From: Aminithiophilus ramosus
GTDB taxonomy: Bacteria > Synergistota > Synergistia > Synergistales > Aminithiophilaceae
DNA length: 64,000 nucleotides
NCBI RefSeq assembly: GCF_018069705.1
Contig: NZ_CP072943.1
Location: 947,260 to 1,011,259 of the forward strand
Direction of reading: 5' to 3'
Shown: one piece after another, positions 23,832 through 33,357 of the stretch
Layout of the letters: the number at the start of each line of letters is the position of its first letter
Numbering within the stretch: the first letter of the stretch is position 1
The notes under the pieces: generated by a model
Told to the model about the DNA's origin: nothing
The model's database searches: none
Seen by the model: only the letters and a program-made list of their open reading frames with translations
Program-made: the position numbers and the translations under genes

Positions 23832-24263
23832 CTAGTCCCAGCTGGTGATGTCGGCGTTGGCCCCGTCTCCGCCCTCATCGCCGTCGGGACCGTAGGAGAA
23901 GAGATCGTACTCGTCGTGATCGCCGGGAGCCCGATAGACATAGGGCCCGCCCCAGGGATCGACGGGGATCTTCTGAATGTAGCCTCCGTCGCGGTAATTT
24001 CTCGGCTCGGGAGGCAGCGTCGGCTTGGAGACGAGCGCCTCCAGTCCCTGGTCCGTCGTGGGGTAGAACCCGCTGTCGAGCTTGAAGAGATCGAGGGCCT
24101 GACCGAGCTGGCGGATCTGGACCTGGGCGGCCGTCCGCTTGGCCTCCTCGCCTCGGCCGACGACGCGAGGAACGACGAGACCGGCCAACAGGCCGATGAT
24201 GACGACGACGACGAGAACTTCGACAAGGGTAAAGGCACTTCTGCGACGGCGGTTCATCTGCAT
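23832..24263 (-). CDS. gspG: Type II secretion major pseudopilin GspG
   Basis: About 143 residues from ATG 24263. The basic leader MNRRRRSA precedes FTLVEVLVVVVIIGLLAGLVVPR, with the conserved Glu at +5. The globular part holds the GspG signature TTDQGLEALV and PVDPWGGPYVYRAPG plus acidic Asp/Gly-rich calcium-site residues near the C terminus. It forms the body of the pseudopilus that pushes substrates through the secretin. AGAGG lies 10 nt upstream of the chosen start; in-frame GTG codons further 5' are less well placed. Confidence 0.95.
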   Translation of the reverse strand: MQMNRRRRSAFTLVEVLVVVVIIGLLAGLVVPRVVGRGEEAKRTAAQVQIRQLGQALDLFKLDSGFYPTTDQGLEALVSKPTLPPEPRNYRDGGYIQKIPVDPWGGPYVYRAPGDHDEYDLFSYGPDGDEGGDGANADITSWD

Positions 24264-24299
24264 CACCACATCACCTCTTTCTGAAATTTGGGCATTGCC

Positions 24300-25451
24300 T
24301 TATTTCACGAGACCGGAGAGATCGAAGATGGGCAGAAGGATGGCGACGACGACGAAGCCAACGGCCCCTCCGAGGAAGAGGATCAGCAGCGGCTCGACGA
24401 GGCTGGCCAGACGTTCCATCTGCGATTCGGCCGTCTCCCAGCTGTTCTCGGCGACCCGCTCCAGGGCCTCGGGAAGCTCCGATCCCATCTCTCCGATGCG
24501 CACGACGTAGACGACATCCTCGGGAAAACTCCCCTGCCGCTCCAGGGACTGGGCGAAACGATAGCCCTCGCGGACCCCCTGGGCCACGTCCTTCCATCTC
24601 TCCCGATCGCCGTCCATGGGAGCCGTCATCTGAATGGCCTGGACGAGGGGGATGCCCGACGAGACGAGCGTCGAGAGGTGGGAGAAGACGAGGGAGAGGG
24701 CGATCCGCTCCCTGAGCCCCCTCATGAAGGGAAGTTTCACCTTCACCCTCCCCCTCTGGACGAGGAGAAGAAGGACGAGGGTCCCCAGGAGGAGGGGAAT
24801 CCAGAGGGCCTGGGCCCCGGCCGAGAGGGCCAAGAGAATCCGCGTCGGCACGGGGAGGGCCTGGCCGATGTCGGAAAAGAGGGCCGTCAGCCTGGGGACG
24901 ACGTAGGTGAGGAGGAAGGCGATGACGCCCAGGCCGACGACGACCATCACGGCCGGATAGACGAGGGCCGACTGGACCTTGCGCCGCAGCTGCTGCTCGG
25001 CCCTGTAGACTTCGGCTCCCTTGACGAGGATCTCCACCAGCGAGCCGCTGGACTCGCCCGACTCGACCATGCCGATGAGCCCCTCGCGGAAGACGGCCTG
25101 ATCGCGCATGGCCGTGCCGAGACGGCGCCCTCCCTGAACGCCCTCGAGAAGAGCCCCGTAGGCCTCGCCGAGACGCCTGTCGGGCGTCTGGCGCCGGAGC
25201 ATCTCGAGGGCCTCCGTGACGGGAAGGCCGCTTTTGAGGTAGGCGCTGAGGCTCTTGCAGAAGAGGACGTGGGAGGCCAGGGAAAGGGGCCGGCCCAACG
25301 CCCTTTTTCTGCGCTCCTCGGCGGCGATTTCGACGACGACGAGCCCCTGGAGGGCCAGCTCCCTCAGGGCCGCCTCCGACGAGGCCCCGTCGAGGCGCCC
25401 CCGCTTGAGGCGCCCTTCCCCGTCGTAGGCGCTGTAGCGGAAGGTCGTCAC
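24300..25451 (-). CDS. gspF: Type II secretion inner-membrane platform protein GspF
   Basis: 383 residues with the duplicated T2SSF domain. Repeat 1 is near 70-190 (FCKSLSAYLKSGLPVTEALE) and repeat 2 near 270-380 (VFSHLSTLVSSGIPLVQAIQM), with three membrane helices (YPAVMVVVGLGVIAFLL, WIPLLLGTLVLLLLV, LLILFLGGAVGFVVVAILLPIF). It couples the GspE motor to the pseudopilus. I chose the GTG at 25451, whose GTGA overlaps the gspE stop; longer upstream frame is not supported. Confidence 0.93.
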   Translation of the reverse strand: MTTFRYSAYDGEGRLKRGRLDGASSEAALRELALQGLVVVEIAAEERRKRALGRPLSLASHVLFCKSLSAYLKSGLPVTEALEMLRRQTPDRRLGEAYGALLEGVQGGRRLGTAMRDQAVFREGLIGMVESGESSGSLVEILVKGAEVYRAEQQLRRKVQSALVYPAVMVVVGLGVIAFLLTYVVPRLTALFSDIGQALPVPTRILLALSAGAQALWIPLLLGTLVLLLLVQRGRVKVKLPFMRGLRERIALSLVFSHLSTLVSSGIPLVQAIQMTAPMDGDRERWKDVAQGVREGYRFAQSLERQGSFPEDVVYVVRIGEMGSELPEALERVAENSWETAESQMERLASLVEPLLILFLGGAVGFVVVAILLPIFDLSGLVK

Positions 25452-26929
25452 GACGGGTCCTCTCCCGTGACGCGCAGGACTTCCTCGGCGGAGGTGACGC
25501 CGGCGGCCACCTTCTCGAGACCCAGCCGCCAGAGGCTGACGAGGCCTCTCTCGACGGCGGCGCTCCGCAGGCGCGAGGCGGGCAGCGCCTGGGAGATGGC
25601 CTCGCGGGCCCCGTCGTCGACGACGAACTGCTCGTAGAGCCCCACCCGTCCCCGGTAGCCCGTGCCGCCGCAGTGCTCGCACCCGACGGCGCGCCAGTGG
25701 GACTCGAGGCCGTAGCGGCGAAGAAGGGGCGTGGCCGCCTCCTCGACGCGGCACCTGGGACAGAGACGGCGGACGAGACGCTGGGCCACGACGCCGTTGA
25801 GCGAGCCGGCCAGGAGGAAGGGCTCGACGCCCATGTCGATGAGGCGCGTCACGGCACTCGTCGAATCGTTGGTGTGGAGCGTCGAGAGGACGAGATGGCC
25901 CGTCAGCGCCGCCTGGACGCCGATGTGGGCCGTGTCGTAGTCGCGCATCTCGCCGATCATGATGATATCGGGGTCCTGGCGGAGAATCTCCCGGAGGGCC
26001 CCGGCGAAGGTGAGCCCCACCTTCTCGTTGACCTGGATCTGGGCCACGCCGGGGAGATCGTACTCGATGGGGTCCTCGACGGTGAGGACATTGACCTGGG
26101 GACGGGCCAGGGCCTGGAGGATGGCGTAGAGCGTCGTCGTCTTCCCCGACCCCGTCGGCCCCGTCAGGAGGATGATGCCGTGGGGCCTGGCGATGACCTC
26201 CTCCAGGACGGTCCTCTCCCTTTCGGCCATGCCCAGATGCTCCAGGGTCAGCAGTCCCTGCCCCTTGTCGAGGATGCGCAGGGCCAGCCGCTCGCCGTGC
26301 TGGGTCGGGATGGCGCCGACGCGGATGTCGATGGCGTGTCCCCCGACGGTGATGCCGATGCGGCCGTCCTGAGAGACGAAGCGCTCGGCGATGTCCATGC
26401 GGGCCATGACCTTGAGGCGGCTCGTCAGAGGGGCCTGATGGCCCTTGGGAAGACGGAGGCGGTCGCGGAGGACGCCGTCGACGCGGAAGCGGACGAGGAC
26501 GCTCTCCTCGTAGGGCTCGATGTGGATGTCGGTGACGCGCTCCCGGATCGCCTCGGCGATGAGACCGTTGACGAGGCGGATGATGGGGACGTCGACGGAG
26601 TCGCTCAGGACGTCCTCGCGGGCCAGGTCGGCCAGATCGTCGACGCCCTCGACGGCGTCGACGTCCTCTTCGGCGAGACCGCTGCGCAGGTCGTAGAGGG
26701 CCCGGAGAAGGCCGTCGATGGCCTCTCTCCTGTGGATCTCCACCTCGACGGGCAGCCCCAGCGAGGCCCCCAGGATCTGGGCCTGGGGGAAGGCTTCGAG
26801 GGAGACGGCGCCGACGATGAGCAGCTCCCCCTCGCGTCTCAGGGGAACGATGCCCTGCTGGCGCAGCGTGTCGAGGCTGAGCGCCTCAGGCAGAAAGGGA
26901 AGGACCTGAGAGGGCTCGGGCAGGGTCAC
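25448..26929 (-). CDS. gspE: Type II secretion ATPase GspE
   Basis: 493 residues. N1/N2 domains lead into the C-terminal ATPase: Walker A GPTGSGKTTT (257-266), Asp box near VEDPIEYD, Walker B-like DPDIIMIGEMRD, His box TGHLVLSTLHTNDS. The zinc module CPRC...CEHC lies near residues 400-430, typical of GspE. It powers pseudopilus assembly from the cytoplasm. The GTG start overlaps the gspD TGA, and the stop overlaps gspF. Confidence 0.95.
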   Translation of the reverse strand: MTLPEPSQVLPFLPEALSLDTLRQQGIVPLRREGELLIVGAVSLEAFPQAQILGASLGLPVEVEIHRREAIDGLLRALYDLRSGLAEEDVDAVEGVDDLADLAREDVLSDSVDVPIIRLVNGLIAEAIRERVTDIHIEPYEESVLVRFRVDGVLRDRLRLPKGHQAPLTSRLKVMARMDIAERFVSQDGRIGITVGGHAIDIRVGAIPTQHGERLALRILDKGQGLLTLEHLGMAERERTVLEEVIARPHGIILLTGPTGSGKTTTLYAILQALARPQVNVLTVEDPIEYDLPGVAQIQVNEKVGLTFAGALREILRQDPDIIMIGEMRDYDTAHIGVQAALTGHLVLSTLHTNDSTSAVTRLIDMGVEPFLLAGSLNGVVAQRLVRRLCPRCRVEEAATPLLRRYGLESHWRAVGCEHCGGTGYRGRVGLYEQFVVDDGAREAISQALPASRLRSAAVERGLVSLWRLGLEKVAAGVTSAEEVLRVTGEDPS

Positions 26930-28890
26930 AGATTCTTCACCGCCTCACGGTAGAGGGACTCGAAGCGGTCCTGGAGCTCCTTCTCGGCCTGGGTCTTGCC
27001 GCCGTGCTCCTCGCCGCCCATGATGCGCTTCGTGGCCGCTCCGGCCATCTCGGGCGTCTCGAGGATCTCCGGCGTCAGGAGAAGGATCAGCTCCACCTTC
27101 TCCTTCTGCTTCGACGTGGTGGTGAAGAGATTGCCCAGAAGGGGAATGTAGGAGAGGCCGGGGACGCGGTTCTTGAGGAACTTCTCCGACTCGGTGATGA
27201 GGCCGCCCAGGACGATGGTGTCTCCGTTGCGGACGAGGACGGAGGTCTTGATCTCCCGCTTGGCCGTCACGGGCGTATCCGACGTCTGGGCCGTCAGGAC
27301 GTCCTCGGTGCGCTGCTCGATGTCGAGGGCCACCAGATTGCCGCTGCGGACGTGGGGCGTCACCTTGAGGACGATCCCCGTGTCCTTGTACTCGTAGCTG
27401 TTCTGGACCGCCGAGGGGTTGGTGATGTCGGAGTTCTTCGACGTCAGCTGAGGAATGACCTGGCCCACCTGGAGCTGGCTCTCCATGTTGTCGGTGCACA
27501 TGAGGCGGGGCATGGAGAGGACGTTGATGGCGTCGTGCTTGTTGAGCATGTTGATCGACGTGTAGAGAAGGCCCTTCGTCTCGGTGTTGGTGACCTTATA
27601 GGTTTCGCCGTCCCTTGGCAGAAACTCCTCTTTCGTCGTCAGATCCGTGAAGTAGTCGATGATCGACGACGGTACGGACGTGTTGCCCAGCTGGATCTGG
27701 CCTCCCAGGATGGCGTCGCCTCCCAGCTCGGCGCCGCCGTAGGCCGCCCAGTCGATGCCGGCGCTGTTGAGGCGCGTCAGGTTCACCTCGGCGATGAGGC
27801 CTCGGAGGAGGACCTGCTTGGGCTGGGTGTCGAGGGCCTCGATGATCTTGAGGAGCTCCTCGTACTGGCTGGGAGGGGCGGCGAAGATGAGGCTGTTCGT
27901 GGCCGTGTCGGCCACGACGGTGTTGGGGATCTTCCCCTCCTTGTCGGCCTCGAGACGAGCCGCCACGGCCAGAAGCTGGCTCAGCTGCTCCGCCACAGCC
28001 GTGGCGTCGGCGTTCTGGAGCTTGTAGATGTGGAACTCGCCCGACCGGGCCGGCACGTCCAGCTCGCTGACGACGCGCCCCGCCTCGGCCAGGGCGGCGC
28101 TGTCGCCGACGATGACGAGTTTGCGGCTGGCCTCGTCGGCGGCGACGAAGATGCCGAAAAGGGGCGAGTTCTGCTCCTTCGAGAGGAGGGTCAGGTGCTG
28201 GGCGATGACCTTGGGCGACCCGCTGACGATGGGGAGGGCCAGGCTGACCTTGACGCTCTCGGGCGAGTCGACGGCGCGGATGACGCCCACGGCCTGCTGG
28301 ACGAGGGAGGAGAGCCCCGAGAGGACGACGCCGTTGCCCGAGAGGAGGGGGACGATGCCGATGCCCTTGCCGATGGAGGTCTGGACGGCGTTGACGACGA
28401 AGGAGGCCGAGACGTAATCGAGGGGGACGAGCTGGACCACCGTCTGGTCGCCCGAGCCGGGGCCGACGCGTCCCTTGCGGACGATCTGGTCCGAGCTGGG
28501 GCCCTTGCTGGCCGGGACGAGCTTGCTGTAGCCGCTGTATCCCTGAAGGGAGAGGCCGTTCATCTCCAAGACGGAGACCATGAGGACCCGGGCCTGCTCG
28601 AGCGAGACCGACCGGGGGGAGACGACGGTCACCGTTCCCTTGACGGCGGGATCGACGAGGATGTTCTCCTGGAGGAGTTCGGTCATGAAGCGCATGAATT
28701 TGATGATGTCGAGGTCCTTGAAGTTGAGCTGGACCCGCCCCGAATCGCGCATGACCCGAGCCGCCTCGATGAGATTCTGTTCCGTCAGTTCGGCGTCGTC
28801 CGCGGGAAGATCTTCCGCCGCCAGGGGGCCGGGAAGGGCCAGAAGGGCCACGACCAGGCAAAGATAGAGAAAAAGCCTCGTGCCTCGCAT
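26926..28890 (-). CDS. gspD: Type II secretion outer-membrane secretin GspD
   Basis: 654 residues with a signal peptide (FLYLCLVVALLALPGPLAA). The periplasmic N0 domain starts with VQLNFKDLDIIKFMRFM, followed by two to three N1-type repeats. The C-terminal secretin domain has VLSMPRLMCTDN, GDTIVLGGLITESE and VPGLSYIPLLGNLF. It forms the outer-membrane channel, direct evidence that the host is double-membraned. GGAGG lies 7 nt before the ATG at 28890. The ring domain is followed by a charged tail; no pilotin gene is seen nearby. Confidence 0.95.
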   Translation of the reverse strand: MRGTRLFLYLCLVVALLALPGPLAAEDLPADDAELTEQNLIEAARVMRDSGRVQLNFKDLDIIKFMRFMTELLQENILVDPAVKGTVTVVSPRSVSLEQARVLMVSVLEMNGLSLQGYSGYSKLVPASKGPSSDQIVRKGRVGPGSGDQTVVQLVPLDYVSASFVVNAVQTSIGKGIGIVPLLSGNGVVLSGLSSLVQQAVGVIRAVDSPESVKVSLALPIVSGSPKVIAQHLTLLSKEQNSPLFGIFVAADEASRKLVIVGDSAALAEAGRVVSELDVPARSGEFHIYKLQNADATAVAEQLSQLLAVAARLEADKEGKIPNTVVADTATNSLIFAAPPSQYEELLKIIEALDTQPKQVLLRGLIAEVNLTRLNSAGIDWAAYGGAELGGDAILGGQIQLGNTSVPSSIIDYFTDLTTKEEFLPRDGETYKVTNTETKGLLYTSINMLNKHDAINVLSMPRLMCTDNMESQLQVGQVIPQLTSKNSDITNPSAVQNSYEYKDTGIVLKVTPHVRSGNLVALDIEQRTEDVLTAQTSDTPVTAKREIKTSVLVRNGDTIVLGGLITESEKFLKNRVPGLSYIPLLGNLFTTTSKQKEKVELILLLTPEILETPEMAGAATKRIMGGEEHGGKTQAEKELQDRFESLYREAVKNL

Positions 28891-28910
28891 CGAAAAACCT
28901 CCGTCTCGCT

Positions 28911-29234
28911 CTAAGGTATGCATAATGTCATCGATCGCCCTTTGTACTGAAGGCGGAGCAGACCGTACTGGGCCGTCCAGAGCCCCTCGAGGAGCTCTCT
29001 CGTGACGGGCCGGACCTCCCAGGCCAGGTCACCCTCGGAACCGGACGACGGAAGGTCGCCGGCCAGGGCCCGGACCTGAAGGGCCCTGGCTCCGTCGAGA
29101 AAGTCGCGCTGAAGGCGCACCTCGGCCAGGCTTCTCTGGGACATGGCCACGAGCCGCAGCGCCCCCGTGGCCGACAGGGCCAGGATGGCCACGGCGACGA
29201 GAACTTCCAGAAGGGTGAATCCCCGGGAGGCCAC
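28911..29234 (-). CDS. gspI: Type II secretion minor pseudopilin, GspI-like
   Basis: 107 residues. The prepilin motif RGFTLLEVLVAVAILALSATGAL is followed by a helix and a short beta region with LAWEVRPVTRELLEG, similar in size and layout to GspI. It should form part of the pseudopilus tip with the GspJ- and GspK-like proteins at 33329 and 32428. The assignment to I rests on size and motif only. It sits 1 bp after gspC and 20 bp before gspD, an unusual position, because gspI normally neighbours gspJ. Confidence 0.75.
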   Translation of the reverse strand: MASRGFTLLEVLVAVAILALSATGALRLVAMSQRSLAEVRLQRDFLDGARALQVRALAGDLPSSGSEGDLAWEVRPVTRELLEGLWTAQYGLLRLQYKGRSMTLCIP

Positions 29235-29235
29235 G

Positions 29236-30171
29236 TCACTTCACCGTGTAGCTCAACTCGACGGGCTGGCCGCCGCGGAGGACGGAGACGTCGAAGCGCG
29301 ATCCCCCCATGAGAGAGGAGATGGCGTTGGCCACGTCGTTCATGTTCTGGATCTGAACGCCGTTGACGGACTGGATGACATCGCCCCGCGAGACGCCGAG
29401 CTGACGGAGAATGCTGTCGTCGCGGATGTAGCGCACCTCGATGCCGGCGGCCGAGCCGTCCTGAACGTGGGGCTGGAGACGGATCTTGCGCAGCTCCTCG
29501 AAGGGGTTCATGAGGAGGTTGTTGACGAGATCCCTGTCGACGGCCCCCTCCTTACCGGGGGCGGCGGCCGTGACGGAGAGGGCGGCCGGTTCGGGAGCGG
29601 GCGCGGGACGGGCCGCCCTGGCGGGAGGGGCAACGGCAACGGCCTTGGCGAACTCCAGCGTCAGGACGAGGAGGTCTCCCTCTGCGCCCCGGAAGAGGGC
29701 CCGACCGGGCTCGACGTCGGTCAGCTCGTAGCCCTGGGCCGTCTGGCCGCGGAGGATGAGCCGCACCGTCTCCCCGACGAGGACGAAGGCCCCCTCGGGT
29801 GGCAGGGTGCCGACGAGACGGGCCTTTCGGAAGGAGGCCCGATCGGGCTCCGCGGCGGCGGGAGTCCGATCCTGGAGGGCGATCTGCCTTTCGACGCCGA
29901 AGGGGTTGGCCTCGACGAAGGCCTTCAACCCTTCGGCGAGGGGATCGCCCGATGGAAGGGTCCCGACGGAGCTCTCCCGGAGGGCCCAGGTGTGAATGCC
30001 GTCGAGGAGGCGCTGTCTGAGGGCGATCTCGACGGCCCGGGCGCCGACGGAGCCGACGATGACGCCGGCGACGGCGACGGCCAGAGGAAGGGCCAGCCGT
30101 CTCCCCCAGAGGAGGAGGGCACTCCGTGCCGACCCCGAGATCCGGGGCGGGGAGAGGCGGAGACGTCTCAT
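29236..30171 (-). CDS. gspC: Type II secretion inner-membrane protein GspC (PDZ-containing)
   Basis: 311 residues. A cytoplasmic basic N terminus and one membrane helix (LALPLAVAVAGVIVGS) are followed by a homology region (LVGTLPPEGAFVLVG, LTDVEPGRALF). A Pro/Ala linker then leads to a C-terminal PDZ domain (LGVSRGDVIQSVNGVQIQNM). GspC links the inner-membrane platform to the secretin and helps choose substrates. The ATG overlaps the gspN stop (ATGA). Confidence 0.9.
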   Translation of the reverse strand: MRRLRLSPPRISGSARSALLLWGRRLALPLAVAVAGVIVGSVGARAVEIALRQRLLDGIHTWALRESSVGTLPSGDPLAEGLKAFVEANPFGVERQIALQDRTPAAAEPDRASFRKARLVGTLPPEGAFVLVGETVRLILRGQTAQGYELTDVEPGRALFRGAEGDLLVLTLEFAKAVAVAPPARAARPAPAPEPAALSVTAAAPGKEGAVDRDLVNNLLMNPFEELRKIRLQPHVQDGSAAGIEVRYIRDDSILRQLGVSRGDVIQSVNGVQIQNMNDVANAISSLMGGSRFDVSVLRGGQPVELSYTVK

Positions 30172-30764
30172 GGCCGGGTCACCTTCCATCGTCCTTCGCC
30201 CTCTTTCTTGATGGGCAGCAGGGCCCGAAGTCCCGTAAGGACCGGGTCCAGTTCGGCAGGGGCGCCGATGTCGAGGGAGGCCCGCGTCAGAGCGGACGAG
30301 GTCGGGTCGAAGGAGAAGGCGCCTTTGACGGAGAGGGGGCCGGACAGGTCGACGTCGAAGACGTCGACGGACCGGGGTCGGGCCTTCAGGAGCAGGCGCC
30401 CGGCGTTCCACGAGGCGCGATGGCCCTGAAGGAGGATCAGGTCGCCGGGACCGACGGCGAGGTCCACCGCCAGGGATCGGCTCAGGATAGAGGAGAGCGG
30501 ATCGAGACGCCCCTCGACGAGGGCGGCGTTCACCTTCAGGAAGGGGTGGGAGAGGGAGAGACCTCGGGCGAGGAAGAGGGGACGGAGCCCCCCCCGGCCC
30601 GAGACTTCGAGGGCCGTCATCTCCACCCCCTGGCGCTCCAGATGGCGGGCCGTCTCGTCGAAAAGGGCCTGGGCCGCCTGATTCCAGGGGAAGAAGAGCC
30701 AAAGGCCGGCTCCAAGGCCCAGGAGGAAGAGCGAAAGGAGGAAAAAGACGCGGACGACCTTCAT
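30168..30764 (-). CDS. gspN: Type II secretion protein N-like (GspN)
   Basis: 198 residues with one N-terminal membrane helix (VFFLLSLFLLGLGAGLWLFFPW) and a periplasmic part of beta-rich repeats (LEVSGRGGLRPLFLARGLSLSH, LAVDLAVGPGDLILL). Size, membrane topology and place between gspM and gspC fit GspN, an accessory T2SS component whose role is not well defined. Overlaps its neighbours by 4 nt at each end. Confidence 0.75.
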   Translation of the reverse strand: MKVVRVFFLLSLFLLGLGAGLWLFFPWNQAAQALFDETARHLERQGVEMTALEVSGRGGLRPLFLARGLSLSHPFLKVNAALVEGRLDPLSSILSRSLAVDLAVGPGDLILLQGHRASWNAGRLLLKARPRSVDVFDVDLSGPLSVKGAFSFDPTSSALTRASLDIGAPAELDPVLTGLRALLPIKKEGEGRWKVTRP

Positions 30765-31258
30765 CGCCGTTCCCCCCCGACGAGGATCGAACAGGAGAAG
30801 CGCTTCGTCTCCCCCTGAGGGACGGAGCGGAGTTCGGCCGAGAGAGGGGGAAGGTCCTTCCTCTCCAGTTCCTGGAGGAGCGTCGCCAGCTCCTCGCCGT
30901 AGAGGCGCTCCAACTGAAGCGTCGCCCCGGCGGCGCCGGCCGAAAGCTGGACGAGGCGGTCCTTGACGCCGACCTGATCGATGAGGGACGAGAGGATCGA
31001 GAGGATGTCGCCGGAGGGAGCCTTTTTCGTCTCCTGTCGGGGCTGGTTGCGGTAGCTCCGGACGACCTGGGCCAGACGGCGGAAGCGATCCTCCTGAAGG
31101 ATCATGCGGCTTCTGAGATCGCCGGCCTCTCCCCAGAGGCTGATGGCCGTCAGCCAGAGGGCCGCTCCCAGAAGCAGAAAAAGGACCGATCTCCGGGCCT
31201 GTCTGTCGGTCCGGAGCCAGTCGAAGCCTTTGCGCAGATGACGTTCCAGGGCACTCAT
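30761..31258 (-). CDS. gspM: Type II secretion protein M-like (GspM)
   Basis: 165 residues: cytoplasmic basic N terminus, one membrane helix (SVLFLLLGAALWLTAISLW), coiled coil and a ferredoxin-like periplasmic domain (residues about 90-165). This is the GspM layout, a partner of GspL on the inner-membrane platform. The primary sequence is weakly conserved in this family, so the call depends on topology and order. The ATG at 31258 overlaps the gspL stop. Confidence 0.75.
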   Translation of the reverse strand: MSALERHLRKGFDWLRTDRQARRSVLFLLLGAALWLTAISLWGEAGDLRSRMILQEDRFRRLAQVVRSYRNQPRQETKKAPSGDILSILSSLIDQVGVKDRLVQLSAGAAGATLQLERLYGEELATLLQELERKDLPPLSAELRSVPQGETKRFSCSILVGGERR

Positions 31259-32424
31259 GGCTGTTCCCACCTCAGAGAGAGGGAGAAGCGCAGCTTCCCC
31301 CCCGGAGTCTGCTGAATGTCGCCCAGTCGCGAATCCAGTCCCTGCGTCTTCAGGCGGGCCTGAAGGCCCTCGATGTCCCGGACGTCAGGGGCGGCGCCGA
31401 CGACGTCGGCCCCGAAAGCATTATAGCGCAGCGTCTCGAGCGTGACGTCGACGGGGGCCCCGCCGGAGCTCCAGGATTCTCCGACGAGGGAGAGGATCTC
31501 GGCCAGGGAGGGACCGGCGTTTCCCCCCGGGGAAGTCATGAGCCGGGCCCGGGCCTGGCTGAGGGGATCGCGGAGGACGCCGTCGTCGCCGAAGGTCTCC
31601 CGGTAGAGGGACTCGGAGCGCCTCTGGATGTCCCGGAGGTCGGCCCTGAAAAGGAAGAGGAAGGAGGCCGCCAGGAGAGAGGCGGCGAGCCCCGTGGCGG
31701 CGACGGCCCAGCCGGCCCTCCGGACGAGGGAGAGAAGCCTGTCGGCCCTCAGGGCGGCATCGATGGCCTGGCCCGAGAGATCGACGCCGTAGAGGCGATG
31801 GGAAGGATCGAGAAGCTTCAGGGCGCCCTCGCGAAGAAGGGCAAGGGCCCGAGGCTCGTCGGCGACGAGGTCGGCCGAGACGATCGAGGCCTCCGCGTCG
31901 CCGAGGAACTGGCGCAGCCAGGCGACTTCGGCCTCCATGTCCCGTCTGTCGCGGGGCTGGCAGCGCAGGGCCAGAGGCTGGCCATCGCCGAGGGCGACGC
32001 TGTAGAGGTGGTCGCCATCGCCGAGCAGGGCGCCGTCGCCGCCCAAAGCGGCCAGGGCCAGGACGGCCGGAACGAGGCGGACCTCCCTGCCGTTGGCGGG
32101 CGGAGCCCACTGGCTCCTCTCCCCCCTCGAGACGAGCCAGGCGACGCCGCGGCTCTTCTTCCCCTCGCTCGCCGTGACAAGGGGAAGGAGGTCCAGCCCC
32201 CCTCCGGCGAGGAAGGGCTGAAGGCGCAGTCTGAGAGCCTCGCGAATCTGCCCCAGGTTGGAGAGGGGCAGCTCGAAGGGGTGAACGGCCACGGTCCGAA
32301 AGGGGCAGAGGACGAGGAGGCTCCCCTTCCCCTCCGAAGGGGACGGGAGATTCCGGGAGCCCTCTCCGGTGAGCTCGAGAAGAAGGTCCTTGCGGGCGAG
32401 GCATATCTTGGGCACGTCGGCCAT
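31255..32424 (-). CDS. gspL: Type II secretion protein L-like (GspL)
   Basis: 389 residues. A cytoplasmic actin-like region (about 1-235) is followed by a membrane helix (WAVAATGLAASLLAASFLFLF) and a periplasmic domain ending LRFSLSLRWEQP. GspL binds GspE on the cytoplasmic side and GspM in the membrane. Phe/Val-rich blocks such as LLVLCPFRTVAVHPFELPLS are compatible with the family, but conservation is low. It lies between gspK and gspM with short or overlapping junctions. Confidence 0.75.
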   Translation of the reverse strand: MADVPKICLARKDLLLELTGEGSRNLPSPSEGKGSLLVLCPFRTVAVHPFELPLSNLGQIREALRLRLQPFLAGGGLDLLPLVTASEGKKSRGVAWLVSRGERSQWAPPANGREVRLVPAVLALAALGGDGALLGDGDHLYSVALGDGQPLALRCQPRDRRDMEAEVAWLRQFLGDAEASIVSADLVADEPRALALLREGALKLLDPSHRLYGVDLSGQAIDAALRADRLLSLVRRAGWAVAATGLAASLLAASFLFLFRADLRDIQRRSESLYRETFGDDGVLRDPLSQARARLMTSPGGNAGPSLAEILSLVGESWSSGGAPVDVTLETLRYNAFGADVVGAAPDVRDIEGLQARLKTQGLDSRLGDIQQTPGGKLRFSLSLRWEQP

Positions 32425-32427
32425 GGT

Positions 32428-33357
32428 CTAACGCTCCTTCCAGAGAAGAATATCCGCCGCTTTGCCCCGTTTCCGGAGAACGACTTCATAGTGGAGCTGG
32501 GCTCCCGAGAGAAGCTGAACCTCCACCTGGGCCCGGAAGGTCTCGCTCTTGAACCCGAGAAGGTTCGACAGGCGCGGAAGAGCCGCGTCGGCGACGCCGC
32601 CCCTCGATTTGAGCTCCTCCATGGAGGTGAAGGGCGTCTTCCGACGCGCTTCGACGACGGACCGGGCCCTGTCGGAGGTGAAGGTATCGTCGAGGACGGT
32701 CAGCACGTCCGCCTCGGCCACGTTGACGTTGATCCTGTTCCCTCCCCAGGGAGAGAGAAAATGGACGAGGCCGGGACGTCCCCGCGAGGGGTCTCCGTAG
32801 AGGACCTTCTCGTCGACGCCGGGGCAGGCCAGAAGTTCCGAGAGATCGGCCGGGATCCGGTTGGGGTAGGCCTCTCTCTCCATTCCTCCCAGGCGGGGGG
32901 CGACGTTGCCGTCCATGAAATCGAGGACGACCTGTTCCAGATCGGTTCTCTCCAGGCGTTCCCAGATGCGGCGCCAGGGCTGCTCCATCTCGAGGCGCAG
33001 CGTCTCTCCGTCAGGCAGGAACAGGGCCGACAGGGAGATCTTGTCGTCGCCGGGGAGGAAGGAGACGACGGCGACGCCGATTTCCTCGACGGGAATGACG
33101 TGGGTGCCGAACCAGAGCTCGTCGAGACCGTCGTAGTCGTTGGTGTCGAAGGCGAGACCCGCCGCGAGTTGGCGCGTGGCGATGTAGGCCAGGCTCCGGG
33201 CCGTCAGCGACTCTCGCTCCCGCTCGATCTGCCTCACCTGGCCTCGGACGAACCAGGCGAGCCCCGTCGAGGCGCCGAGAAGAACCATGACGGAAAAGAG
33301 GACGGCGACGAGGATGAAGCCGGGCCGTCTAGCGCGTCTGAGGGAGCCAGTCCTCAT
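32428..33357 (-). CDS. gspK: Type II secretion minor pseudopilin GspK
   Basis: 309 residues, the large pseudopilin. It has a basic leader and hydrophobic helix (GFILVAVLFSVMVLLGASTGLAW) without Glu at +5, which is characteristic of GspK. An alpha-rich domain contains the helix-hairpin-helix-like segments LSELLACPGVDEKVL and NVNVAEADVLTVLDDTF. It caps the pseudopilus tip. I chose the ATG at 33357; the longer frame starting with TTG (33369) would put the start on the ribosome binding site. It overlaps the gspJ end by about 29 bp. Confidence 0.88.
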   Translation of the reverse strand: MRTGSLRRARRPGFILVAVLFSVMVLLGASTGLAWFVRGQVRQIERERESLTARSLAYIATRQLAAGLAFDTNDYDGLDELWFGTHVIPVEEIGVAVVSFLPGDDKISLSALFLPDGETLRLEMEQPWRRIWERLERTDLEQVVLDFMDGNVAPRLGGMEREAYPNRIPADLSELLACPGVDEKVLYGDPSRGRPGLVHFLSPWGGNRINVNVAEADVLTVLDDTFTSDRARSVVEARRKTPFTSMEELKSRGGVADAALPRLSNLLGFKSETFRAQVEVQLLSGAQLHYEVVLRKRGKAADILLWKER